Below, one piece after another: positions 25,708 through 38,810 of a stretch of DNA of 64,000 nt (position 1 is its first letter; every line of letters begins with the position of its first letter). The position numbers were made by a program, and so were the translations under genes. The notes under the pieces are model-generated. The model searched no databases. It worked only from the letters and a program-made list of their open reading frames with translations, and was not told the origin of the DNA. The DNA is from Tetrahymena thermophila SB210 (lineage: Eukaryota > Ciliophora > Oligohymenophorea > Hymenostomatida > Tetrahymenidae): the NCBI RefSeq assembly GCF_000189635.1, contig NW_002476421.1:1-64000 (forward strand), read 5' to 3'.

Positions 25708-28700
25708 ATGACTTAACTTTCATTTAATGTACTTTTCTATTTGCTAATCTTTTAAGTTTCTGAAATAGGTAAATAACCTACAAAATATTTAAATTTATTT
25801 TTACATTTTTATTAAAAGCATCAAGGGTTTTCAAATTTAGTGATTAGACTTTTTATAAAGAAGAAGAAATTATTATTTAATAGTCATTATTTTCTTATGA
25901 AGAAACTAATTGTTCAATTCATATAAAGTTTGGAAATTAAGATTTTTAGAATTTGTAATTTATTTTTTTTAAATTTTTCTATTTTAATAAATATTTTTTT
26001 TAGATTTAGCTTTACTAGTATTTATTCTGAAAATGTTGATGTTTAAAAAATTATTTTAGAAGAAACTAAAGTACAGTTAGATTTTATTAGAATTCAAAAA
26101 TATAAAGATATTAAAATTAGAGTCATTTTATCATACAACAATTAATATTTATAAAATTAGTAACCTATTCTTCAATACAAGTAAATCTGTTTTTTCTTTT
26201 TTTAAATAAATTTAAATTAATAAAAATTTTAAAAATTCAGAACTAAATGCTTAAATCATACAAATAGCTAGATTCAAAAAAGATTGTTATAAAAATCTTG
26301 TACTGGTAATACCTATTATGAAATTATATACTAAGAATGTATGTAGTGTGGATAATATTGTAAAGGTTGTACAAACTATTACTAGTGTAATGATTGTATT
26401 AATAAAGATATAACAGGTAGATATGATTATTTATATGATAAAACTTGTGGTACCTGTAATGATGGATTAAAGACTTCATTAACAAATAATCAATGTAAAG
26501 GAAAGTCAGATAAATGTAATGATATTTCAAGTGATGGTAGATAGTGTAGGAGTTGTAAAGATATTAGACTTTTTATTAACGAAGAATTAGCAACTTGTTA
26601 AAAATGTGACACTAATAATGGGTGGTATATAAGTGGTTAGTATTGTAGAAGGTGCCCATATCAATGTTTATCATGTAAAGGACCAAATCCTAATGATTGC
26701 ATTACTTGTAGAGAGAGATTATTGAAATATGATGATGGAACATGCTAATTTAATCCTAATTAACTTTGCTCTGATGGTTATTATAAATCTTAATAAAATT
26801 GTATTAAATGTCCAAGTAAATGTACAAAATGCGCATCTGACAAAAAATGTGATGAGTGTGAAGGAGGTTCTTATATTATGCAGAATTAATTATGTGGAGA
26901 TTGTTTGATAGGTAAAGGGGAATTTATTAATGGGAAATAGTGTTCTAATTGTTCAGAATATTGCTAATCTTGTTAAAATTTGAAAACATGCTAAGTTTGT
27001 TAAAATAGCTATTATTTGAAAGAAGATAACTCAGGGTGTATGAGTTGTCTTTAAAATAGCTAATATTTTATTGATGAGAAATATTGTAGATTATGTGATT
27101 CTAAATGTTTAACATGCTCTGAAAATAAAACAAAATGTTTATCATGTGTAGTAGGGCTTTTTTTAACAAGCGATAATAAGTGTATAAAATGTGATTAAGA
27201 TGGATTTTATATTGAGGGATCCAAATGTTTACCTTGCAATCCTGAATTAAATTGCTAAAAATGTAATAGCAGTAAATCTTGCACTGAGTGTAGTTCTGGA
27301 CTATTTATTTAATCTGATATAAATAATGAATGCGATATTTGTAAGGATGGTTTTTTCACATCAGGTAATTATTGCAAGCGCTGCAAAGAAAATTGTTATA
27401 AATGCAAAGATTTGAATAATTGTGAAAAGTGTGCTGATGGATTTTTTTCCAAAAATGGAATTTGTACTTTATGTCCTGAAGATCTAAAATGCAAAACTTG
27501 CTCAGATGAAAAAACTTGTTCCAGTTGTAATAGTGGTGAATTTATTTAGCCTAATAATACATGTAATACTTGCAAAGAAGGATATTACATAGATGGTATA
27601 TTTTGTAAAAATTGTAAATAAAATTGTTTAAAATGTAGCTCATAGGATACTTGTAGCTAATGTACTGATGGATATTTTCTTAAATCTGGTAACTGTGAAT
27701 CTTGCAATCCTTCATTAAATTGCTTGACTTGCTCAGATAAACTTTCTTGCACATCTTGCATTAAAGATAAGTATATATATCCAGATGGTAAATGTGATTT
27801 TTGCTTAGAAGGGTATATTATTGAAGATTAATTTTGTAAAAAATGTTCAGATAATTGTTAAAAGTGCTCATCAGTATCCTAATGTACTTAATGCTCTTAG
27901 GGATATTTCTTAAAAGGAAATGCATGTAAGTAATGTACTCCTCAAATGAATTGCTTAACTTGCTTAGATGAAAGTTCTTGTGAGTCTTGTGAGTCAGGTA
28001 AATTTATCAAAGAAGATAAAAGATGTGATAAATGCGAAGATGGGTTTTTTGTTGAAAATAAATATTGTAAAAAATGCAAAGATAACTGTGCTAAATGTAA
28101 ATCTTAGGGTGAATGTGAAAATTGCTCAACAAATTATTATTTTGAAGATATAGCTATTTCACCAAATTGCGTTTAATGTTAGGGTCCAAATAAATTCATA
28201 TTTAATAATAATACATGTAAAAATTGCAGGGATGGTTTTAATTGTTTTTCCTGTAACAACGAAAACTCATGCTTAACTTGTGACACAAATAGCTAATATA
28301 AATATTTATATCCTAAAGAAGGCAAGTGTGTAGATTGTAAGCAAGATGGGTTTTATGTTAACGATGATAAATGTTTATAATGTAATTAAAGCTATAACTG
28401 TCAAACATGTTCAAGTGATACAAAATGCTTAACTTGTTTAAAAGATTATTTTCTGAATAATTTAGAATAATGTGTTAAATGTGATTAGGATGGTTAATAT
28501 ATTGATGGGAATTATTGTAAATCATGTAGCTCTTCTTTTCCTAATTGCAAATAATGCTCCAAAGATGGATGCAAAGTGTGTCAAACTAAGTTTTATCTAT
28601 ATCCAGATAAAACATGCAGTGATATTTGCAGTGATACTTATTACATAAACCAGTAAGATTGTAAGCCTTGTGAAAACAATTGCAAAACTTGTGACAATTA

Positions 28701-31700
28701 ATTTGAATGTAAAACATGTAAAGATACATATTTTCTATAGCCTGATAAAACATGCAAATAAATGTGTTCAGATGGCTTTTATACAACTCCTGATAACAGG
28801 TGTCTGTAATGTAATCCAAAATTAAATTGTAAGACATGTTCTAATGATTCATCATGCAACGAATGCTAAGATTCATTCTTTAAAAATAAAAATAATATTT
28901 GTGTTCCTTGTACAGAGAGTGGCTTCTATAAAAAAGAAAAGCAGTGCTTGGAGTGTAAATAAGAATTGAATTGCTAGTCATGTGAAGAAGATAAATGCCT
29001 AAGTTGCAAATAAACAAATGAATATATTCAAGAAGATGGCAGTTGTGCTATATGCAAGGAAGATGGATACTTTATTTAAGATAAATACTGTAAAAAGTGT
29101 AACTCTTTAGCTAAATGTAAAACTTGTATAAATAAATCTGAATGCTTAACTTGTTATCCTCCTGATAATTTGTAAAAAGACAAAACTTGTGGGTAATGCT
29201 TGTAAGGTTAATATTCTGAGTTAGGTCTTTGTAAATCATGCAAACCAGATTATAATTGCAAAACTTGTGAAAACGGGAATAGTTGTTCATCGTGTCCTGA
29301 GAATCTTTTTATAGATTTCTAAAATAAATGTTAAGATTGTAAAGGAGATGGTATTTTTATTGAAAAAACAACAAATTAATGCATGAAATGCAACGAATTA
29401 AAAAATTGTAAAACATGCGAAAATGTAAATGATTGTATTAGTTGCTCAAGTGGTAGTTATTTATATGATGATAATTCATGTAAACCATGTGGTGATGGAT
29501 ACTTTATTGAAGGAAATAGATGTAAAAAATGTAATTAAACGTCTTTATTTTGTGCTACTTGCTCTAAAATAGACTCTTGCGATAGCTGCTTAGATGGATA
29601 TTATCTGGATTAAAATAAAATATGTGTCAAATGCGATTAAAATGGATAGTATAAAGAAGGAAAATAATGCAAAAACTGTGATCAAAAGTTAAATTGTTTA
29701 ACATGTTCAAATGGAAATTCTTGTGAAACTTGTAAAGGTGATGACAAAATTCAAGAAAACTTAAGTTGTGCTCCTTGTATTTAAGGTTATTTTGTCGAAG
29801 GAAAATTTTGTAAAAAATGCTAAGAAACTTTTAAATGTTAAACTTGCTCTAGTTTTAATGCATGTGACACCTGCTTCCCAGGAGATTTTTTAAAACCTGA
29901 TAAAAGTTGTGGAAAGTGTTAAGATGGTTTTTTCTAAAATTTAATCACTAAAAATTGTGATACATGTTATAAAAACTGTAAAACATGCAAAGGAGGTGGA
30001 GAAAAAGATTGTTTAACTTGCAATAATTCGAATGAATATCTATTTCCTGAAGGAAATTGTGGTATTTGCAGAGAAGAAGATGGATATGTATAGAAAGATA
30101 ATTACTGTATTCAATGTGCTCGAAACTGCTAAAAATGTTCAGGTGCTAGTGTAAGTGAATGTATTTCTTGTAAAAGTGATTATAGTTTTATGATTGATGG
30201 AAGATGTGACAAATGCGATTACAACTAAGGAAAATTTATTGATGAGGTTACAAAAAAATGTAGAGATTGCCATAACACTTGTAAAACCTGCAGAGGAGAA
30301 AGAGAGGATTAATGTGATGAATGTCAAACAGGTTATATAAAAGATGATTAAGAGAAATGTAAGATATGTAAAATAAATGATGGTTAATTTTTGGATCCAA
30401 ATGAAAAATGCTAAGTTTGCCATATAAATTGTTAGACCTGTAATGGAAAAGAGGAAAATAAATGCTTAACATGTAGGCCAGGATATTACAAAGATGAAAT
30501 CGATGTAGGAAAATGCGTTAAATGTGATACAGAAAACGGCTTTTTTATTTCTGGAGAATACTGCAAAAAATGCCACCCAACATGTAAAAAATGTCTTAAT
30601 TCTTCATCAGAAAATAGCTGTATAGAATGCAGTGGTGAAAGATTACTTCATAATGATAATACATGCAAAAAATGTGAGACATAGTAAGGATTTTATATTT
30701 AAGAAAATGGTATATTAAGCTTAAGAAAATGTTTGAATTGCCACATAGATTGTCTTACTTGTAAAGGAGGTAATTAAAATGAGTGTATTTTGTGCAAAGA
30801 ATAGCACACTTTCTTTGATGGGAATAGCATTTGTAGAAAGTGTCATAAAGATTGTGATACATGCAAAGGGCCTGATTAAAACTAATGTGAACGTTGCTTA
30901 ACACCAAAAAAATATTTATCAACAGATTCAAATATTTGCTCTACATGTAAATCCAATGAGTATAATGATGGTACCAGATGTAAGGATTGTTCTCCTAACT
31001 GCATGAAATGTGTATAATATGATATTTGTTTAGATTGTGGTAATGACACTCATCTTAAAAATGACAAATTTTGTGGCAATTGTGATTAAAATCAGTATGT
31101 AAACGATAAAAATGAATGCAGTCCTTGCCACTCAGACTGCTAATCATGTCTAGGTCCTAATAAAACTGATTGTAAAAAGTGCCAAGATGAAAATCTCAGA
31201 GTAAATAAAAACAGTATATGTGGTACATGTGATTCAAATTAATATTCTGATTAGTATAGATGCCAAGATTGTCATAGAGATTGTAAAAAGTGCAATGGAG
31301 GAAAAAATACTGAGTGTACTGAGTGTAATGATGCATCGAAATATTTTTGTAATAAGGAAGATATTAAAAATTTTTATATCAAGCATGGTATTGAATAAAA
31401 ATGCTAAAAATCTTGCTTGAAATGCCATGAAAATTGCTTAACTTGTTTTGGGGAAGGAAAGAATTAGTGCATGACATGTGCTATAGGTATTCTTTAAAAA
31501 GACTTTTCTTGCTCAAAAGAGTGTAATGAAGGTGAATTTTTTGACGAAACAACAAAATCTTGTGAGGATTGTCATAGCAGCTGCAAATCATGTTTCGGTA
31601 AGGGGAATAATTAATGTACAGAATGTTCAGACGATAAAGCATTTTTAGATTAATTTAATACTTGTGTTTATGACTGTGGTGAAGGATACAAAAAAAACGT

Positions 31701-33654
31701 TAAAACTAAAAAATGTCAACAATGCTTATACTAGAAAAATCCTGATAACACCATGGTCTGTGTGCTTGAATGCTTAGACAATTAATTTATTGATACAACA
31801 ACTCGTTATTGCACAAATTGTGAGAATAACTGTAGTAAATGCACTTCTTTAACTTTCTGCACAGAATGTGTTTAAGGTATGCATTTTTCAAGTAAAGATC
31901 AAGAAAGTTGTAAAGTCTGTGAAACAAATGAGTTTGTAACTGAGTAAAATGTTTGCTAAGTTTGCCCTTTCTTAAATTGTTTACAATGTAATCAAAAATA
32001 ATGCACAAAATGTATGTATAAATTTTTGGTGAATGATAAGACAGGATTATGTGTTTACGATAAAAGATATGACAGCTATGAATGTGAAGGAGTGAGCAGA
32101 GATGATGATAGCTGTTAGCAAGAAATAGATTTTATCAACAAATCAGATTTATTCATGAAGACTACTCAGTATACTTCGCTTAGTTTGTAAGTCGTTGGAT
32201 CATTTTATATTGGTCTTGGCTCATTTACTTAGGGTTCTATTTTATTTCAACAGGTTATAGGAAATAACATGCTTTAAGGAAAAGTTTTAAAGACCCTAAG
32301 CTTAGGCCCAACATATTACGATCAAAACTATCAAATGAATATACTAAGTTTGATCCCAAATCCTTTATCTTACATTTATTCGTATGATAATTTCGTCAAT
32401 AAAAGACCAGAAGACAATATGTCATTTAGGACTGAAACTTAATAAGAGACTAACTAAACAAGTAAATAAAGTTCTCATAGATTGCTTGAAAATTATCTTG
32501 TGAATAATGGCCTCTCCTTTATTTAATCTAGAGATAGCAGTGTTGGCTTTATAGATAGCTTTTTAAAGTACCTATTCGTCATGGGTTTTGTTGGAATAGT
32601 TATTCTGGTTTTCAATTTGATGAATCCAAACAACAACAAAATAATTCAATATTTTCATGATAACAAGTACTGCATTTTTATATAATTGCAAATGCTATTT
32701 TCTAACTTTATGTATGTGCAAATATTTAGATCAATCACCAGTATTGATTTCTATAATCTTTAAGAAGTTGACTACATCAGCATAGGCTTGCAAGTACTTT
32801 ATCTGATATTTTTCATCTTCTTTGCTCTTAGATTCCTTTAAAAGCTAATCAGATATAATCCGAAAAAAGGAAATTTTGAAGATATTAAAAATTATATTGT
32901 CCTTATATAAAACTTAATGATTAATGAACACTACAACAAGTATTACTGGTACTACTTTGAATTGAGGAAAGTATTTTAGTTATTGTTTATTTTTTTAATT
33001 GCAAATCCTCTAGCATCTTCAATCCTAGTTCTAATAACTAATTTCGTGTTTTTATTTTATCATTTCTATATGAAGCCTTTCATAGTCCTAACCGAATAAA
33101 GATATTACTATACCTTGGAAACTTTGAATTTCATAAACAGCATATTTGTATGTTTATACTTGATAACCAATTACAAAATATGTGCATGGTTGACATTACT
33201 AAGTCTGACAGTAATTAACGTAGTAATAGTAAGTTTCACTATCTTCCTTGTAATAAAAGGTTTATATATCAAATTTTTTTAAAAGAGATTTATTATTTCT
33301 ACTGACAGCAAGTCAGACATAGAATATAAGTGGAAATATATCAACTAAAATAATATAGGTTCTAAAAAATTCCTTAAATTAAAATAAATCTACAATAATC
33401 ATGTAAATGCATACAATACATAAAATAATAATAGTGCAATATTAAATAATTCTTCATTGAGTTCAAATTTAAATTCATTTAGCAATGAATAACCTGTTGA
33501 TGTTGGCGACTTATCAATCAAATGGAGTATGAATCCCATGCATGCCAGGCACATTGCAATGCAAGAATTTTCAAAACAAGACTCACAAAAAAAATAAATT
33601 GAAAATCCTTTTAAGTAGACCTATTCTATAACTTCAAAACAAACTTTCAAATGA
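25708..33654 (+). CDS. Giant cysteine-rich repeat protein with C-terminal multi-pass membrane domain, 2595 aa
   Basis: There are four exons: 25708-25768, 25819-25954, 26004-26180 and 26241-33654 (61, 136, 177 and 7414 nt; total 7788 nt, divisible by 3). Exon 4 was checked line by line and has no in-frame TGA. The signal peptide is MTQLSFNVLFYLLIF. The N-terminal domain (about residues 20-125) is shared with the shorter paralogues. Residues of about 130-2050 are furin/growth-factor-receptor-like Cys repeats with CxxC spacing. From about residue 2230 come several hydrophobic segments (YLFVMGFVGIVILVFNLM, GLQVLYLIFFIFFALRFL, LLFIFLIANPLASSILVLI, WLTLLSLTVINVVIVSF), then a cytosolic-looking tail of about 130 residues rich in Asn, Ser and Lys. 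The architecture suggests a large cell-surface protein with a huge extracellular stalk or ligand-binding region. A sensory or adhesive role is only a guess. Confidence 0.87.
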
Positions 33655-34375
33655 ATTTTTATACTAAATATATTTTTTAAGTATTTTATGCAAATAATTA
33701 AAATATATTTATTTACTTGTTTGCTTTTTTATGTTAATTCTATTTGGTATTAAATTCATTTTTATAGATTAATTTTTATAATAACGCTTTTAAATATCTT
33801 CTCTTTAGTCTCTATCTATTACTTAACAAAATATTATTCTTTTAAATTTTGATTAAACTATTTTATCTATTTTAATTAAACTATTTTTTGAAGCTTTTTT
33901 TTTTTCACTAACTATTAAGATATAAAAGATATTCTCAAAAAAAATATTTTAAATTCAATTATAAATTAAATTATTATAAAGCCTGATATACTATATATTA
34001 TGATATCTGCAATTTTATTTTTCATAAATTTATTTTGAAAAAAATAATTATTATTAAACTTAATTTCTCCTAATTTCTCTTTATATTAATATGCTATTTT
34101 ACAAAATTTTGTCCAAATTAAAGTCTAAAATATGAAGAATTAACTTTGCATTATTTTTAACTAAAATAATTAAATTTAATATTTTATTAGTTTTAATTTT
34201 ATACAAAAACTTAAATCAACTTTTTTGAAATCTAATTAATAAATATTAATTAATAATCTCAAGTTAATACTGTCTAAAAAAATATCTAAATTCAAATAAA
34301 TAACACTAAAATTTAAAATAATTCAAAAAATCATGATTTTATTTATTTAGTTTAAAAATAAAAGTTGATTATAAA
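33655..34375. other. A+T-rich spacer
   Basis: I see no gene, RNA or repeat of note on either strand. The DNA is nearly pure A/T runs, typical of ciliate intergenic sequence. Confidence 0.5.
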
Positions 34376-36047
34376 ATGAAAGATAACAATAAATCAATAA
34401 TACTAAAAAAAAACAATTCTATTAAATCTAGCTAAAGTGAGTATGAAATTGGATTCTTATTAAAGTAAAAAGTTATTAATATTTTTAAAAATAATAATAT
34501 CATTTTATTTAATTCAAAAATAGGAATATGTACATAAATGAAAATGATAAAGATGATATTAACAAAACTATTAAATCTTACTTAAATTAGTTTATAATTT
34601 CTAAAGTTTTAATTCATATGAAGTATTTTTATCTTATAAAATAAACACCTTTTTGTTAATTATTTGATTAAATAAAGTAATTATGATGCAGACTTACATA
34701 GATTAGATTAGCTTTTGATTGAATTAGCAAATTTTTCTAATCTTTCTCATTTAATTATTGATTTAAAGTAAATTTCAATATTAGCAAAGTAATTTTAAAC
34801 AAATAATTTCTATTTTAAATAGCCTATCTCAAATAGATTTACAATCATTTTCATTCTCTTTAAGTCAATTTTCTTCTATTTAAAATATCAAATTCCTTTG
34901 CTTAAGTCTATTGTAAAATTTATTCCTTACCTAGAATTTTAATTTAAATTTAATTAAATTTATTTTAGTGAGATTGGAGCAGGAGAAACTGAATGTGTGC
35001 ATATTTCCTAAGCAATTTAATAGTTCAAATCTTTAGTTTCATTAGATATTGACATAAAGTAGTTTTAGCATTTAATTAAGTTCTCTGTTTAATAAAATAA
35101 AAATAAAGAGAGAACCAAATTAAAGATTAAGGTCTGATTACTCTTTTTTAAGGAATTTAAAAATTAGAAAATCTATCTTGCTTGAAATTAGATATTGGGT
35201 AAACACATAATTAATTATTATTTTTCTAATGAAAAAATATATTAAAATATTTTTTAAGATAAAAAAGTTTTTATTTAATTCAATTTTTAGCTTGATTATT
35301 TAATAGTTGAAAATAAGATAGATAAACAAATTTAAAAAAAAAATAAGTTATTAAAAGTAAATTTAAACTAAATTTTAAAAAAAATGAGGCATGGTAATAT
35401 AGCTGATGAAGGAATTTCAACTGCTGGATAAATAGTTAAGGACATGAATAGGCTTGAAGACTTTAATTTAATCATATGGTAGTTTATTTAAAAGATTTTA
35501 ATAATCTAATAATTTGAATAAAAATTAGGGAAAACGAATTTAGTTGCAAAGGATTAACAATTTTTGCTAACAACTTAATCTATTGTTAGAGGCTAAAATA
35601 TTTGAACCTGTATTTATCGTAGAGATTCTTTAAAATTTTTATCCAAAATAGTTAATAATTATAATTTTTTAATGAAGAGAGAATTTTAATCTAGACAATT
35701 TAGGATTTTGCCAGTTTTTAGAACAAATTGGCCACATAAAAGGTCTATAACATTTTGCACTTTATCTTGTGTAAATTTTTTTAAGATTATCATATTTTAA
35801 TTTTTTTAAAAGATATTGTAAATTAAGCATGTCTCAACTCATTGATTCATTTTTACAGAACTTAAAGAAACTAAAATAATTAAATACAATAGAAATTCAA
35901 AGTTAGTAATGCTTTAGATATTGAAGATAGTTTAAATTTATAATTCTAAAAACTATTTTATAATTTAAAAGGTATTACTCTAAAGCTGACGAATTACTCA
36001 CTAGTCATTTAATGAAATTAAATAGATTAGTAAAAATGATTAAATGA
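34376..36047 (+). CDS. Leucine-rich-repeat protein, 293 aa, ten exons
   Basis: The exons are 34376-34464, 34524-34604, 34678-34767, 34969-35058, 35109-35198, 35389-35478, 35529-35618, 35678-35770, 35813-35905 and 35972-36047. The total of 882 nt is divisible by 3. Every intron is GT..AG, in phase 2 and about 42-201 nt long. Internal exons are 81-93 nt, mostly exactly 90, and each encodes one repeat of about 30 residues (LDQLLIELANFSNLSHLIIDLK; LITLFQGIQKLENLSCLKLDIG; LTIFANNLIYCQRLKYLNLYLS). The pattern resembles RNI-type LRRs of ciliate LRR proteins. The N-terminus (MKDNNKSIILKK) has no signal peptide and the C-terminus ends in LMKLNRLVKMIK. In some Tetrahymena genes such repeats accompany a kinase domain, but none is seen here. 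It is probably cytosolic and protein-binding; the partner is unknown. Confidence 0.72.
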
Positions 36048-36458
36048 ATTTTTTATATGTTTATATGTATTATTACCTTATTAATTTACGATTTGGAATA
36101 TTATAACCTAATACCTATTGAATAAAAACATTTAAAATTTGTAAAAAAACTCAAATATTTTGAGGTATAAAAAAGTGTAAATATATCAAAGATTTATTTT
36201 ATTCTAATGAGATAGCATTCTCATCATCGTTTATATCCAAGTTCGTACTTTATTTTTAAGTAAACTTTTTAAATAGAAATATTAAAATTTAATAAAGAAT
36301 ATTACACTAACTTTTTTGTGATTTGTCTTACTATATGCAAATTTATAAATTCATATAATTTATTTATTCTTTTTATCTAATTAAATTTCCATATTGCATT
36401 TCAACATTTTGAAAAAAAATAAATGATATAATAGATTAAATATTACTACGAGTTAGAG

Positions 36459-37438
36459 GAAGTAATTACTTATTTTTTATCAATATACTTTAAATTTATT
36501 TTAATTAATTAAAAAGTTTTTAAACTCTTCACTTTTATCTCATTAGGTTCTCTATATTGATCTGAGGTATATTTTATTTATATATACTATTATTATTATT
36601 TGCAATATTTAAAAAGAAGTAAATAAATTGGTGCAGTTGGTGCATTAAGATTAGGTTCAGCTTTAGCAAATTGCACTAATCTCTCAAATTTAACACTTGA
36701 TCTTTTGTAAAAATAGTTTATTTGTTTTAGGATTATCATAATTTTTTGTTATAAAAATGAATTTAAAACAAGAAAACTCTTTTAATTTTTTTTATTAGAT
36801 AGATCATAATTTGATTTACTTTTCTTTTAATTTATTATTGTACTTTTTTATTTTCTTCTTTTATCTATCTATCTTAATTTAAATTATTTTTTATTTTCTA
36901 CATTTGCCTTTATTATTTATTTATTAATTCATTTCTTATTGTTTTATATTTTTTCTTCATTATTCTTTCTAAATAACAAATTAATTATATATTTTTTCTT
37001 CAATATTTAAAAAGTTCAAATTAAATTCACGATTTAGATGTATTAGGTTTAAATTCTGCTTTGGCAAATTGCACTAATCTCTCAAATTTTAAACTTGATC
37101 TTTGGTAAAAACAGTTTATTTGTTTTTGATTGTGATATTTTTACATATAAAAACGAATTGAAATAAGATAAATATTAGCTTTTTATTTGATTTAATTTTC
37201 TTTTTCTTTTTTTATTGTATTGGTGTTTTTTTTCTTCTATCTTTCTTAATTTAACTTATTTTTTTATTTTCATATTTTTACTTTATTTTATTTTATCCCT
37301 CCTTCTAAATAACCGATTCATTATATTTTTTCTTCAATATCAAATAAGCTTTAATATTCTTGGTACAAAAGGTCTATCAGACCTAGGTTCTGCTTTAGCA
37401 AATTGCACTAATCTCAAAAGTTTGATAATTTATTTTGG
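36459..37438 (+). pseudogene. Partial LRR gene made of amplified exon-intron units
   Basis: Three clear LRR exons (36620-36706, 37015-37104, 37349-37438; 87, 90 and 90 nt, phase 2) each contain LGSALANCTNL or a close variant. A weaker exon ends at 36566 (VLYIDLR). The introns after the three exons start with nearly the same sequence (gtaaaaacagtttatttg), so the repeat unit is exon plus intron. No start exon and no C-terminal exon like that of 34376-36047 can be found. It is therefore a fragment or a decaying gene, although exons missed in the A+T-rich flanks remain possible. Confidence 0.55.
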
Positions 37439-37989
37439 GTAAAAACAGTTTATTTGTTTTGATTGTGATATTTTTCGTTATAAAATTAAATTTAAAACAA
37501 GAAAACTCTTTTAATTTATTTATATGCTTTTTTTTTTATTTTTTATTCACATAACATTTTTTTTTTTTAAATTAATTTAAATATAATTTTTTTAGTATTT
37601 TATTTTAATTTAATTGAATTAATATAGAATCTTTAATTAAATCAGTCACTCATAAAAATTGAAACTAAAACGCAAGTGTCTTAAATCAAATAGATTAGTT
37701 TTCATTACAATCGAGTGAAATGCCTATTTAATTTACAAAAGACCAAACATATATATCTAAATTATAAAACAAATAAAGTTAAATAAGCTTAAAATAGCTT
37801 TATTTATGAATTATTACAAATCTTTAAATTCGCAAAATATAAAGTTTGAAATAATATATATCGTGTATTCATTCTAAATACAACATTTTTTTTGAAAAAA
37901 ACAAATTTTGAAAATTTTTTTTTCATTTGAAAATGGGAAATATGATTATTAAATGAATTTTATCTAATATTGAGAATCTACATTTTATA

Positions 37990-38810
37990 GGTGAATTAAT
38001 CGTTTAGTTTCAATTAGAGATTAAGAATTAATGAAAAAAAAGTTGTATAAAGGAAAAAATTTTTTTACTTAATTTAAAAAATTTATTTAAAGTATAACTT
38101 TTTTTGTTCTTTAACCTATTCCATTAGCAAAACTATTTAATGATTTTTAAATAAAAAAGAAAATATTCAGGGATAATAATGATTTAATACAAAGAACGAT
38201 TGAATACTCAAGCTAAAAAATATTTGTAAAAAATAAAACAAGAAAGAATATTTAACAATTAAGGAATATTTTAGAACAAAAATTCAATGTTGATTTAAGC
38301 TAATTAATAAATAATTAAGAAGATTAAGATATGATAATCTTTATCATATACTTTAATCTAATGTAAAAGTCTATCTATTATTTTTCTGAAAACGAAAAAA
38401 CGTTTGACATTAATTATAAAATTCTGTAATCTTATTTATAAATTCTTGAAGATTAAAATATTGAATTTGTGGATCTAAAGGACATATACTATTCTGAACA
38501 TTTAGACAAGGTTGATTAAGATTTTGAATTCTTTGAATAATAAAGAATTATCATTTTAAAAGTAATCTTCAAAAAAAAAGTTAATCAGTTTTAAGAAGAG
38601 TAAACCAAATAGAAGAATAGTTTTACAAGCATTTGTTTATCTTAAAAAATAGAAATGAGAGCCTATTTTTAAGCATTTTTTATTATGTATACTTTGAAGA
38701 CCTCATTTTTTCTTAAGAATTTGTAAATTAAACGATTAACAAAAACTTTATTGAAAATATTATTTAAGCATAGAATTCTCTCTACTAATAAGCAAATGAT
38801 TGATGTGATT
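37990..38810 (+). pseudogene. 3' fragment of a GBP-like GTPase gene
   Basis: The + strand frame aligns with the C-terminal third of the intact gene at 42600-44660. It has ELMKKK, then a hydrophobic stretch, then KNKTRKNIQQLRNILEQKF, then INNQEDQDMIIFIIYFNLMQKS, then FEFFEQQR. Near 38550 the frame slips by one base, and the match continues in another frame (RRVNQIEEQFYKHL..FILKNRNESLFLSIFYY). The GTPase domain is absent. It is therefore a truncated, frameshifted duplicate. The sequence downstream of it also matches that downstream of the intact gene. Confidence 0.7.

Noticed and set aside
30139-32008. Several minus-strand and + strand standard-code ORFs with hydrophobic content
   Set aside because: They overlap the giant gene's Cys-repeat exon. 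Hydrophobicity comes from reading A+T-rich Cys/Lys codons in reverse.
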